Source: Pomphorhynchus laevis
Lineage: Eukaryota; Acanthocephala; Palaeacanthocephala; Echinorhynchida; Pomphorhynchidae
Reading direction: 5' to 3'
Assembly: GCA_012934845.2 (NCBI GenBank)
Contig: WNNJ02003230.1
Coordinates: 124,001-188,000, forward strand
Length of the DNA: 64,000 nt
Below, in pieces: positions 1 through 10,710 of this stretch (position 1 is its first letter; each line of letters starts with the position of its first letter). The notes under the pieces were generated by a model. It was not told the DNA's origin. It ran no database searches and saw only the letters and a program-made list of their open reading frames with translations. Made by a program: the position numbers and the translations under genes.

Positions 1-425
1 TGACATCAGCCGTTTCTTTTTAAGATTAAAAGATCAGTTGTCCCCATCCAATCTTATTTTAAACTCCTCTAAATCGCAGGTGGGAGTCTTTAATGGTGTT
101 CCTGCCACCATAAAGAAACTTAAGAGACTAGCACTCTCTGCACTATCCTCCATTTTGCAGCATCAACCACTCCCCATCTTCACGAGTCGAGTAAAATATC
201 TGGGGTTCACCGTTACGGTGAATTGGTCGGCGAAAGCTGACATGGATAGACTTAAACGTATCCTGAAGAAAGCTAGGTGGGCTCTGAAACGGGCCCAGCA
301 TCTGTCATTGAATGGGATAACCCAAGTGCGCCTCTGGGGTACTTGGGCTATCTTGGGATTAGTCTTCTTCTCACGAGGACGTGAGAAGAAGACTAATTGC
401 CCTGTATGGACTACTGTATGGCTAC
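1..425 (+). mobile_element. R1/I-like LINE, 3' part of reverse transcriptase (fragment)
   Basis: The window opens inside the C-terminal part of a LINE reverse transcriptase. The frame carries SNLILNSSKSQV followed by VKYLGFTVTVNWSAKADMD and a basic helix with LKRILKKARWALKRAQHLSL. The same block occurs on the minus strand in the longer LINE near 56.65-57.0 kb with only scattered differences, so both belong to one family. The palm motifs lie outside the window. Similarity to the other copy stops near position 420, where a different LINE begins. An R1/I-type apurinic-endonuclease LINE is my best placement, but the exact clade is not fixed. Confidence 0.7.
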
Positions 426-1817
426 CTCTTCGTCTTCCTTCAAATTTTCTAGATAGAGATTTTCTATACGGATTCTGTTCAGCATCTCTTCGTAAAGAAT
501 TGATAGTTTCAAAGAATGATCAATCGTCTATCAGCCATGACAATTCAAATAGTATCATTTGTGACAAAGATGTTAGTGAAATACAATTCGAACGAAACTG
601 GAAAACATGGAAAAGAACAATTATTATTATCAAATGAAGAAAGCGGTCAATTTACAGACAATTCCCGAACATTGCAAGATCAACACGTTGTCACAGACTT
701 CCTGCAAATCGAAAATGAATCATTTAATCAAACATCTAACTCATTAATCGATAGATCATCACCGATTATCGAAAATAACAGTTTGGACAATGACATTATT
801 ATCAATAACGGAAATTTGATAGTGAAAACCTACAACGATCGTACAGTCAATCCGATATCAATTCAAGCTTCTCAGCAACTCTTACTAATCCAGATGTATT
901 TACTGATCCAATCAATGTTTATTCACCAAAGCGCTCTACACATGTTAACAGTCTGGGTCAGTCAGATGAAGTGTCTCTTAATCACAAAGATTCAAATCAA
1001 TTCGAGTCATTAGCAAATGTTGAACCTGATACATGTCAAATAACTGGATTCATTGATAAATCTCAACATAATCTTAATGGAAAATCAGTGATTTCCTTTG
1101 AGCAGCACTTTTCCGCCTACGCAAATATCATGATCCTTCTCGCGCTATCGTTTTCACTAATATACCTGAATCTATGTCGGTCAACATACAACATAGATTA
1201 GATGACGACTTATTCAAAGTTCGTGCGATACTATCAACCATTTTGGTTGTGTCACCGAAATAGGTATCGTCAAAAATTAAACTATTAGCTTTGTTTCGAA
1301 TTGGTAAAAAGAAGAATAATCATCCTAGATTATTAAAAGCAATTTTTACCGACGCAGCGGCTGCCAAATCTATTTTGAGCAACTCCTTTCATCTTAAAGG
1401 TTCTCCCGTTAGATTACTAAATGATCTTGACAAGTTTGAACTTGAACGTCTTCGGGAGGTTAGACAATTATTGAGATAGCGCTTAGATGCAGGGAAACAA
1501 ACTTAAGAATTCGGAATTTTCAAATTGTGCGACAAGGGACTCGCTTGAATTAAACTCCGCTGTATGTGGATTAGATTTAGCTTCTCTCGTCGCTTCTAGT
1601 TTATCCAACATACCCGTTACAAATACATGTGATTACTTAGATGACATTGTTTATCATCAATCACCGTTGTGGTCTGCTCTGGCGGGATCCAATAGTAATA
1701 ACAGTAAGAAAAATAACATGTGTTTCAATAGGATCTAGTTCTGTGATCTTGTATACTAACGCACAGTCTTCTTAATAAAATTCACGAATTGAAGCAACGT
1801 ATTCAATATTCTCAGCC

Positions 1818-2495
1818 ATGTTAATCGCAATAACAGAAAGCTGGCTTCACTCCGATATATCTGATCACGAGATTGAAATAGATAATTATTCTTCTTATCG
1901 TGTTGATAGGACCGGAAAGAGAGGAGGTGGGGTAATTTTATATGTACATAATAGTGTAGCGTTTATGACCTTAAGTGCCAAGTCTAAAGGTGGCACAGGA
2001 ACACTATGGGGCGATATATTACTGTCTGGTCATGTGTTAGTTACTATTGGTCTTATATATCGTAATCCAAGAATGGATGTTTGTTCCATAGTTGATACAT
2101 TATTAAAGTTTGGATCCAGTAGTAATGTGGTAGTAGTGGGTGATCTAAATATGCCTTATATAGACTGGACTAACTACATATGCTTAGATAACAATAATTA
2201 TTCATCAGCATTCCTTGATACTATCAATTTTCTTAATTCAACGCAATATGTCTCAATGTTTACTCGTTTCTCTGGAAACCATCAATCTTTGCTTGATATT
2301 TGTCTTACTTCCGATAAATATTTAGTCACTGGTGTAACATATTTGAATCCCCTATGCAGCTCTGACCATTCTATTATTCGCTTTAATACAAACTTATCTA
2401 ATATATTGTCACAACCTGAGTCTTCATGTATGCCAATACAATGTTTCAAAACCAAGTTCAGTTTAGTACGTCAATCCCTTCTCGGTACAAATTAG
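1818..2495 (+). pseudogene. LINE endonuclease domain (APE type)
   Basis: This is the endonuclease part of the LINE at 430-4565. Family hallmarks visible are IAITESWLHSDISDHEI (catalytic glutamate in TES), RGGGVILYV, GDLNMPYIDW and, near the end, SSDHSIIRF, the SDH motif that closes APE domains. In LINEs this enzyme nicks the target DNA to prime reverse transcription. The domain is open over about 225 codons, but the natural N-terminal part (LNKIHELKQRIQYSQP, just upstream) is in another frame or interrupted. It is a remnant and is not expected to be active as part of a whole protein. Confidence 0.75.
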
Positions 2496-2504
2496 TATGA
2501 TCCA

Positions 2505-4353
2505 TTGATTTTTGGAGTTGAATCATCTTGGCAACAATTTGAAACCCTAGTGATATCGCTCCTTCTACGTTTCTCACCTCGTAAGGTAGCAACTGCCCGT
2601 GCACGCACAAATCCTTGGTTTGATAAGGAGCTTCAGGATGCATTGAGATCCAAGAAGCAAAAATTCGTAAGGTATAGGAATATAGAAACTGATTATAGGT
2701 CATTTAAAGATTGTCGGAATCATTTCACATATCTCAAGAGACTTAAAAAGCGGCAATTTAAACAAGTACTGGTAGGAAAGTCAACCAAAAATCCTAACAT
2801 ATTATTTAAATATGCAAATTTTGAAAGTAATGTTCGACCTTCTAGCTCTATTATTGGAAACAATGGACGCACTCTTGTAGATCATTTCAATATTGCTACT
2901 GCATTTGGTCGTAAATTTCTTGTATCAGCTACTACTTCTCTTCGTATAGAAATTACTCGTATTAATCCGTCAATTTTTGATATTCTTCACTTGTTCACAG
3001 TTTAAGATGTTATGAAAGAGTTTAGACGACTGAAACCGTCGGGCTTTGTTTGCCAGATTTACTTCCCTCAATAAATCTGAAGAATCTTAATGATGTCATT
3101 GCTGCACCTTTATATAGGATATTTATAGCATCATTATATTACGGTATAGTCCCGAATGCATGGAAACGCTCTATCATTAAGCCGCTTCATAAGAAAGGTG
3201 ATCGATCATGTGTAGATAACTACCGACCGGTTAGCTTAAGCTCTGTATCGTGTCGTGTATTAGAGAGATTACTATCGGATAATCAGTAACTACCTAGAAT
3301 CATACAGGTTACATTCTACTAATCAGCACGGATTCCGTAAAAACTGTTCCACAGTAACCAACCTTTTATCGGCACAGGAAAGTTGGGGTTCCAAAGTGGA
3401 TGAGGGGTATGCTGTAGATGTCATATATTTTGACTTCTCCAAAGCATTTGATCATGTCCCCCATGATAAGTTGATTATGAAGATGAGTGCGTTAAACATC
3501 AATCCAATTATCATTCGTTGGATATGCAACTTTCTATTTTCATCAACGATCTTCCCAGTGTAATAAGTTCGCATTCATTATTATTTGCAGACGATTTAAA
3601 AATTTGGAGAGTCATCAAGTCGGATTATGATCGAAACATTCTTCAATCACATATTGACACGGTTCTTAAGTGGGCACGTTCTAATGGTCTGTCTGTTATT
3701 GTCTCGAAGTGCACTTGCATGCACATTCGATCACGTAATATTGTTCCAGTGCCGATACATCATATCTGGGATCGAGTGATTAAATTGGTTTCGAGCTATA
3801 AAGATCTTGGCGTATGGATAACGGATGATTTCTCCACTTGCCAAAACACTGAGTACATTTGTTCGAAGGACATGTGTATGGTGTTTTCCTTCGCCGATCA
3901 TTCAGCTATGTGAGTCTACGTTCTATTAGAGTTCTTACAAACGCTTTTGTACTAAGCCATTTGTTATATGCTTCTCGATGTTCATACCCTCGAACCAGAG
4001 ATGAGATTACTCGACTTGAGAAGGTGTTACGTAGGACAACAAAGTTAGTACATTCTTTGAGAGAACTTACTTACGAGGGCCGTCTTCGGTTTTTAATTAT
4101 GCAGTCGCTATGTGATATTTGTGACTCGCGGGATCTGTGTCTTGTATGGGAGATATTTCACAATATACACCATGTGTTGCGTGAGCTCTTCAACATTCGA
4201 TCAACTCGAGCTTTGCGAGGTCACTCGTTTTATCTTAGTCGCCGACGAATAGTACATTCTACGACGATTCAATTTGGACAACAAATAATAAATTCATGGA
4301 ATCGTTTAAGCGATGATATTGTAAATGTGGCAACTCGTGAGCTCTTTAAATGA
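2505..4353 (+). pseudogene. LINE reverse transcriptase, broken and internally deleted
   Basis: The RT of the same LINE is spread over several frames. Recognisable blocks are WKRSIIKPLHKKGDRSC followed by DNYRPVSLSSVSCRVLERLL (fingers), NQHGFRKNCSTVTNLLSAQ, VDVIYFDFSKAFDHVPHDKL (motif A with the first catalytic aspartate), SLLFADDLKIW (motif C, the FADD version of YADD) and a C-terminal region with LRFLIMQSLCDICDSRDLC and INSWNRLSDDIVN. Motif B (GVPQGS) is missing through an internal deletion near 3.53 kb. The arrangement is typical of CR1/Jockey-superfamily elements of invertebrates. Confidence 0.75.
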
Positions 4354-4565
4354 CAGATTCTTTAAAATTGTTGACTGATTTGTTTTTGTTTTTCTCTTTT
4401 TCTTTTATTTTGACTATCGATTTGTCAGCAACTCTGAGCTATGCTTGTAACGTTGTCTATATAATAATAAGTGATTGCATAGAGTGTGAGGCAATTGCCA
4501 AACACCTTTGCCCATGCGACGCAGAAAGCTTTCGTGATAACAGAACTAATTCAATGCTTTACTAG

Positions 4566-5282
4566 ATTGTAACATTAGCTCGCTTAATTATCAGTTGGGT
4601 TATAACGACTTGAATGGTTCATAGCGATCCCGTATCTACAAAGATACGTTTTTAAATCGCGCGAACAAAACACGGTTCTCGGTCATAGAGAATATATTCG
4701 GGCGTCCTAAAAAAGAAGGATAAACTTTCCAAGCATTGAACTATCGTATAGATTATCGTTTTTTACTTAGAAGTGGTACCTTAAAATCCATCAAAAGCCC
4801 TTCAAAATTGTCGCGTTGGTTTAATGAGATTAAATTGCGTAAGGCTGTAACATATCCGCCATGGTCGTTCCCAAGCCCGTGTTGAGAAAATAGGAGGGTA
4901 GTATAAACAAGACCCGTTTATCATTTGGACGCAACGAAAGAACTAAATCGACTGTATGCAATGGCTAAATGAACATACTAAACGACTAATCTAAACGAAC
5001 GGTCTTTACGAACGGTATGAACGAAATGTCTTAATTTCTAAACAATTACTGTAATCTAATTTCAATTTCTATGGAACAATTTCTGTGAGCCAATTCTTTT
5101 GTAAACGATTGATGTGAGCCAATTTGCATTTTATGTGAAACAATTGCTGCGAACCAAACTAATGTGAGCTAATTTTCCAAACAATTATTACTGTCATTGA
5201 TATTTTTATGTATAATTATGTTTTTTTTACCACATGCCGAGAGGCGCAGTGGGTTCAATAACACCTCTTCAATATGGTGATC
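4566..5282. other. Non-coding, with degenerate AGCCAATT-type short repeats
   Basis: No gene is seen. At about 5080-5190 the words tgtgagccaatt, tgtgaaacaatt and tgtgagctaatt recur every 25-30 bases, forming a degenerate minisatellite. The stretch from 4566 to 5050 resembles nothing I recognise. Confidence 0.5.
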
Positions 5283-5468
5283 TTAATTTAAACTATGGTC
5301 TACAATAGCGCTACTTAGGTCATTTTTGAGTGTGTATTGTAAGGAGTCATCTGGATTTTCCTCTAATAGTTTTGCAGCTAGCTGAATAGCTTTATTTGTG
5401 GGCACATTAGTGAACATCGAAACGATGTCAAAACTAATAATCGTTTTACCCTTTGCATTACGGATCAT
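5283..5468 (-). pseudogene. Penelope-like element RT fragment
   Basis: A short minus-strand frame contains SFDIVSMFTNVPTNKAIQLA followed by KLLEENPDD. This is the motif-A region (FD-V-S-FTNVP) of Penelope-like reverse transcriptases. It differs from the FDFSTLYTN type at 62.5 kb, so at least two Penelope lineages are present. Only about 60 codons survive, and neither end of an element is visible. Confidence 0.6.
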
Positions 5469-5747
5469 TTGAGAGAAAAAATTCTATCCTTAAAGTGGGA
5501 AAATTAGATATATCTAATAATGATTTAATTTTTCTCGCAATTATTTTTGATATGGTATATGAATATGATTTTTATAGATGGTAGAGGATTATTATAGATG
5601 GATGGCTGAGGATTTAATGAATAGAGTCATAAATTTAATATTTAATGATTATATTAGGGCACATTCGCGGGTAACTTTTTGATTGTAATTTAAAAAAAAA
5701 TTACAATCCTTGTGCTTTAAAAAATATTATTATAGTGACTTTCGGCG
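5469..5747. other. Non-coding AT-rich spacer
   Basis: Nothing recognisable was found except a small inverted repeat (ttgtaatttaaaa / aaattacaa) near 5680-5705. Confidence 0.4.
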
Positions 5748-6575
5748 TTATCGCGAGCTTCGTTTGAAGATTCGTGTTTCTTGAACTGTACTGGGAAGTT
5801 CTGCATCTTCTTTCTTGTCAGCTTGCTTCTCGATATCGTCGGAACAGTTGTATACATCCGAATTATTTTGTAGGTCGTTTACATTTGGCGTATTTTGTTG
5901 AATCTGATCAGCTATATTCTCAGTGAGGTCATGATCCACATCTGCATCGTCATGATGTGCTAGCGTTGGGGTTGACGTTTCCGAATTACGTGGATATGGC
6001 GCAAGGTGTTTATTAGATACAGTTGTTTCTACACCGTCTTGTTTACGTACATTTAAATAATATGGATTAGCGTCAACAATTTCTACCACCTCTGTCGGTG
6101 AATCGTATTTGTTTCTGTAACGTGGCGCCTGCAGATCACTTTTTTATTGTTCGATAGCCACTCCGGGGTCGTATCTCTAATCGGTGACCCGCGATGGAAG
6201 GTGCAGAATCTTTCTTGAGGAGTAAAATTCGTTTCAGTGCACGGTAGCGACCGTATAGAGTGGATAGCGCGAGGTAATGATTTCCCCATCTGTTTAATGG
6301 CAATTTGTTTGTCAAGAGATCCAGCTCGATTGACATCCAAAGTGTTCGGTTGCATCGTCCGACTTGACCGTTACCACTGGGATTATAATGCGTGGAATGC
6401 CTAGACGCTATTCCCAAGTTCGACAAAAACGATTTCAGATTCTCCGAAATAAATTCTGGCCCGTTATCCGAGTGAATGAAAGAAGGCGTGCTGAGCATAT
6501 AGAATAATTGCTCGAAACATTTTATAACCGTACCAGCGGTCATGTCAGCACACGGAAAGGCGAATGGGAATTTCA
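5748..6575 (-). mobile_element. Ty3/Gypsy fragment: integrase and polyprotein C-terminus (fossil)
   Basis: Minus-strand remains of a Gypsy-type LTR element. Parts seen are the end of the integrase core (FIHSDNGPEFISENLKSFL with the invariant aspartate, then YNPSGNGQ), the tail with a basic GYRT-like patch, and an acidic C-terminal region rich in D, N and Q. It is a fossil with several breaks, no LTR in view, and an abrupt junction with a LINE at about 6575. It looks old compared with the Gypsy elements further right. Confidence 0.7.
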
Positions 6576-7760
6576 AACGCCAAATCGGATTTAGCGTTTG
6601 AAACACGGCAGTAAGGTTGATTGGCGCATATGAATGAGGAGATGATTCCACGATAAATAAGCGGCCACAAGTATGGAGCGGAAGCCAAAAGAGATAGAGT
6701 TGTTTGGGACATGTAAAAGAAGGGAATTACGGGAACGCAAAGAGCAGTACTCAGGACGAGAATTGTCGAGAAAAGGTGAGAAATGAAGGAGTAGGAAAAT
6801 TTACAAGGCGGAAAGCAATAAGAAGAAGACGAATTTGAACACGAGAATAAATGGTAGGCAAATCGAGAGAAGCAAGCTGGTGAGATGTATGATCAAAACA
6901 ATTAAGACGGAGGATAATTCGGACCGCTGCGTTGACGATGAGCAGGTGAAGAGTTCCAAAGTAAGTTCGAAAATAGACTAATACAGCAATCAAGTCTTGG
7001 GGAAAAGAAGAGAATATATGAGAATCATACAAGAAAGGAAATCGATCAATCTACGAATTTGACGGAGGTTGTGGATAATCAAGGTAGATGAGCGTACTTT
7101 ATCTGTAACGAAAGGCTTAAGTGAAAGCCGGTTGTCGAAATGGAAGCCTAAGAAAACGAGAGGGTCAACGATAGAAAGAATTGTAGAATTTAATGATACG
7201 GAGGGAGGTTCTAAGCCGGTTCACGCTAGATGAGTAAGTCGTTATAAACTTTAAGATATGCAATTTCAGTAGAGTGATTAGAGCGAAAAGCAACTTGGAA
7301 GAGAGGAAACAAGTTGGATGAAAATAGATATACATTAACTTGCTTGAGAACAAGTCCTTGAAGGAGTTTGGAGAGGGTTGGGAGGAGTGAAGTAGGACGG
7401 TACGAAGATGGTAGTGAGGGGTCGAGATATTGCTTTTTGAGGATATTACGAACATTTTGCGCATTTCCAGTAGGAAGGAAATGTGCGGCTACGGATATAC
7501 AAGTTGAACAATGTGGTTAGGAAGGGTGATATAGATGAGCAGATATTTTTAAGCAAGTGTGGGAATTGGGTCAAAAGGAGATTTTTTATTGGGTAATGAC
7601 AGAAGAACCGAAGAAACTTCATCATATGCAACGGGAAGAAGGTGGAATAGCTCTGGGAGGGAAGTATTCAAATATAAGATAGGATACAAGGGGCATATGG
7701 GTAGAAGAGAAAGTAAATTAGATAGCTTAGATTGTAGATAAGAAGAAAATTCATCAGGAT
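6576..7760 (-). mobile_element. CR1/L2-like LINE 'A', 3' half, truncated at both ends
   Basis: A minus-strand LINE fragment, called family A here. From its 5' side it shows ISPFLTTLFNLYIRSRTFPS and a following SSYRPTSLLPTLSKLLQ-like block (RT fingers), LVFKQV- and FRSNHST-like traces, then a jump to the C-terminal region with VNAAVRIILRLNCFDHTSHQ and YSRVQIRLLLIAFRLVNF. The catalytic palm is missing through an internal deletion. Copies of the same 3' half lie at 16.1-16.9 kb (plus), 18.0-18.2 kb (plus) and 52.2-55.0 kb (minus). The 3' tail seen in those copies is absent here, because the copy runs directly into the Gypsy fragment at about 6575. Confidence 0.7.
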
Positions 7761-7849
7761 TTATCTTACAAGGTTATATTTATATTACATTTATAATAAA
7801 AATTTTCTTATAAAAAATATTATTATTTATTTTTTCCTCAATTTATGGT

Positions 7850-8105
7850 TTTCGAAGCAAGATTTGATACTATTAGCGGAATTTGATGGAGCGTATGCTT
7901 TGAATACGCAAATATCAATTAAGCTACAATCCGTTGTCTCCGAAGAGCCTTGAACACGTTATGTCAAACATTGATTCGCTGTCCGTTGTTGTATTTCGAT
8001 TTTCGAAGCAATTTTCACCATGAAGAGGTGATATTCTTGGATCGATTGCTAAAACGTTTCTATTTGTGCAACATTTTGTTATTGTTTTCTAATGTTATTG
8101 CTTTA
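7850..8105 (+). pseudogene. Probable 18S rRNA-like remnant (degenerate)
   Basis: A stretch with words of small-subunit rRNA around and after variable region V4. These are gagcgtatgctttgaatacgc, ctgtccgttgttgtatttcg, and best of all gaagaggtgatattcttgga followed by tcgattgctaaaacg, close to the nearly universal GAGGTGAAATTCTTGGATCG...GCAAGACG. What follows (tatttgtgcaacattttgtta) also resembles TATTGCGAAAGCATTTG. It is too diverged and too short to be functional, and most of the 18S gene is absent. An alignment to 18S sequences would decide. Confidence 0.45.
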
Positions 8106-8244
8106 TAATAAGCTATTCATACTCCGTAAATTAGTCTTTGTTGGACAATCCACAAACGGTATCTACCGCTACCGAAGTAGATCAATCAACGCTGTAGATT
8201 GATTTTCATGTTGTAGAAGTAAAGTAAATTCACAATATATTAAT

Positions 8245-8600
8245 TAATTAATAACAAATCTAGGTGAGCATTTGTTTAAAACTCCAGGGTTGGAACTTCG
8301 AAATTCGAAAATCCACAAAGTTTTGATAGAATATAATCATTAATTTTACATTGATAACAAAATAACGATTAATTTTACATTATGTCCTTGATGTCAATTC
8401 TAAAGATTTTCTATAGCTTTTTATAAAGGCATGTACATTTAAAAAAAACTATAATTTTCTAAAGATGCTAACAGAGGATTGCGAAATATCAAATAAAATT
8501 TTCCTTATTTCTTTGATCCAGTTAATATTAAATGTAGGCGAGTATTTGTTTGAAACTCCAGGGTTGGAATTTCAAAATTCAAAGGTCCTGAAATAACTGT
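8245..8600 (+). repeat. Two diverged direct repeats around 'aaactccagggttgga'
   Basis: The block at about 8262-8325 (taggtgagcatttgtttaa, then aactccagggttggaacttc) returns at about 8533-8590 (taggcgagtatttgtttgaa, then actccagggttggaatttc), 270 bases further on. It codes for nothing I recognise and could be the ends of a small non-autonomous element. The words gaaatatcaaataaaat and tgatccag nearby (8486-8525) recur at about 17588-17630. Confidence 0.5.
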
Positions 8601-9370
8601 TCAGATGGATGAGTGCAAGCCCGGTATTGCTATTAAATAATTACTTCATGTATGAATTTATACAGGAAAGCGCATATACAACTGGGGCTCTTAAAGGAAA
8701 CCCGCTGGGTCATAGTTTTGATCGAGGGAACTTGAAGATAATGAACTAATCAATACATCAATATTAAAACCAAAGAATTTCACAATGATCTTATATTACA
8801 TCATATTATGTTTTTTAAATGTCACGAACTAAGAATGGAAGAAGCATAAAGAACATAGATGCATATGGTAAATTCCTTGAGAACGTCTAAAAATGAGAAA
8901 AATGTTGGGTATAATTTGGTGTTTTCATTGTAATGAATGTCGTCTATCGAGCCGTATTTTACTCAACTATTTGAATACATTTGATTTATATACTCAGAAG
9001 AAGCATAATTTCTTTTAAATAAAAAATCATTGCTGTAAATTAAAAATTTAATTTTTTAACTTAAAAAAATAATATTTTATACATTAATATGAAACGACTC
9101 AGGATGAACTTTAATGTTAATGGTCTTTCAGTATGAGGTAGCTACAAATCTAAATTAATAAAACAATTCTAAAATAAATAAACGTTCAATTAATGATCGA
9201 AATTATTTTAAAAGAACATTTTTAGGGAAAAAATAAAAATGTAAAATGTGTTGTTTTGTTAATGCTTTGTTTTGCTTTATTATGTGATGTTTTTAGTGTT
9301 TGATCGCTTTCTTTTGTCCCTAATTTGTGTATTTTTTCTTTTATTAATTTAGCGAGGTATAGCATATAAA
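8600..9370. other. Non-coding AT-rich stretch
   Basis: No gene or named element is seen. Confidence 0.4.
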
Positions 9371-9373
9371 TAC

Positions 9374-9905
9374 ATGTTTATTATTATAACAAAAGCAGCA
9401 AATGAGCTTCAAGCTCGTGTCGCTTACAAAACAAGTTTATGTTTTTTCTATGTACAAAACTGTAAATTTTATTTCTTTTTCCTTTTCCTCATGAAGATGG
9501 CAATTGCCATTGAAATATTGAATAATTCTTTTGTCTTTGATGTTCCTTTGTTCCTATAAATTAGCATATAAAATGTTAAATGAATAATTTTTAAATCTTG
9601 TAATATTTTTCAACTTAAATATCACGCTATTTCTTTACTTTTCCTTGTACTGTGTATTAACAAATTTGACAACCGTAAAGATTGTTAATCAGTCCGTGAG
9701 TGATATTAGGAAAACTTAACGTAAACTATTCTCAGTTAATTTTAATTTATAGGAACAAAGGAAAATCAAAGGCAAAAGAATTATTAAATATATAAAAAAA
9801 ACAATTTTTTGAACATTTTTTTATTTTTACTGATGATGATGGCAATTGTAATTGAAATATTGAATAATTCTTTTGTCTTTAATGTTCCTTTGATCCTATA
9901 AATTA
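9374..9905. repeat. Local repeat of ~44 bp, two direct copies and one inverted
   Basis: The word group atattgaataattcttttgt followed by ctttgatgttcctttgttcc lies at about 9514-9557, again at 9857-9900, and inverted at about 9749-9794. The plus copies also share the upstream gatggcaattg. The short open frame over the first copy (9374-9559) has low complexity and is probably not a gene. The word aacaaaagcagcaaatgagc at 9390 is reminiscent of the LINE 3' end at 52.5 kb. Confidence 0.55.
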
Positions 9906-10150
9906 ACATATACGAAATTCAAGGAAATGGATGACTTAAATATCTTCAAGAAAAAATAAAAATGATTTTTTTCTGCGTTAATTACTGCAAATGAAAAAAA
10001 TTGCACACGTAAGAACATAACACTAGAATACACGTAGGAGCTGCATAAAACGTCTAAGGATATTTTATTTTTTTAATTTTTCATATTTAATAATAACCTA
10101 TATAAAGAATATATATTTTTTTAATCTGGAAGTATAGTTTAAATAGGTAA
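9906..10150. other. Non-coding AT-rich spacer
   Basis: Nothing recognisable. Confidence 0.4.
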
Positions 10151-10155
10151 ATATG

Positions 10156-10440
10156 TCATCGTTGCAACGACGTATTGCAGATCACGGTACCCAAATTTTT
10201 ACTATTATGGTTATTATCCAATCGACCCCATAGTTTACCTTTTATTTGCAGCAATAACTTCTGTTCAAGTTGGTTAAGTGTTTCAGTCGATATTTGAATA
10301 ACACCGTTTTCGTCGCTATATATTCTACTACTTTGAAAATTATGACTCAAAATTTTAAAGATTGTAAAACAATTTTTTTTATTTCTTACAATCACACGAG
10401 GTTTGTAAATCCCTCGATCATAATACGTGGTTGTTGCTCG
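10156..10440 (-). pseudogene. Partial duplicate of EXOC8, decayed
   Basis: This minus-strand piece lies about 300 bp beyond the stop codon of EXOC8 and repeats residues ~406-475 of that protein. It keeps SDENGVIQISTETLNQLEQK and then LLLQIKGKLWGRLDNN, where EXOC8 has SDESVIQMSIKTLNQLEQK and LVLQIKSEPWALLEKN. The DNA also matches well, for example aacttctgttcaag. On both sides the similarity fades into unrelated sequence. The open frame is about 79 codons and lacks the rest of the protein, so it is a duplication relic, not a gene. The spacing and shared strand suggest a local tandem duplication or a recombination scar. Confidence 0.75.
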
Positions 10441-10710
10441 ATGTGCTTGGTGTATGAGATGACTTTATAAAAAATAACTTTATAACACTTTGTCCTATAT
10501 ATAGTGAGATTTAAATCATATTTACATCTGAATTGGTAAGAACGTGACTAATACCAGAAATATTCGATAAATGTAAGGATCAAACGGTTTATTATTTAGA
10601 AAAATAACTACCAGACTGTAAAAACTAACTAATTAATTCAAAAATAAAGATAAAAAATGCACGAGGAATAATCACTGAATAGTTTGACTTTTATTGACCC
10701 AAAAGTCAAA

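Larger units (their letters stand above)
430..4565 (+). mobile_element. CR1/Jockey-type LINE, nearly full length but decayed
   Basis: A LINE in the order ORF1 remnant, apurinic-type endonuclease, reverse transcriptase. ORF1 traces run to about 1.74 kb and include an arginine- and lysine-rich block at 1291-1479 (KGSPVRLLNDLDKFELERL) like the C-terminal part of ORF1 in CR1-type elements. The endonuclease lies at about 1.8-2.5 kb and the RT at 2.5-4.35 kb. Several stops and shifts interrupt it. The RT has lost the segment that normally carries the GVPQGS motif, because WICNFL runs straight into the sequence before LLFADDLKIW. Fragments of the same or a close family occur at 30.8-31.2, 33-34.2, 42.2-42.9 and 48.7-51.5 kb. 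No clear 3' tail or target duplication was found. Confidence 0.75.

Noticed and set aside
9374-9559. 61-codon frame as a small membrane protein
   Set aside because: The phenylalanine-rich stretch comes from T-rich DNA, and part of the frame is a local repeat that also occurs without the frame.
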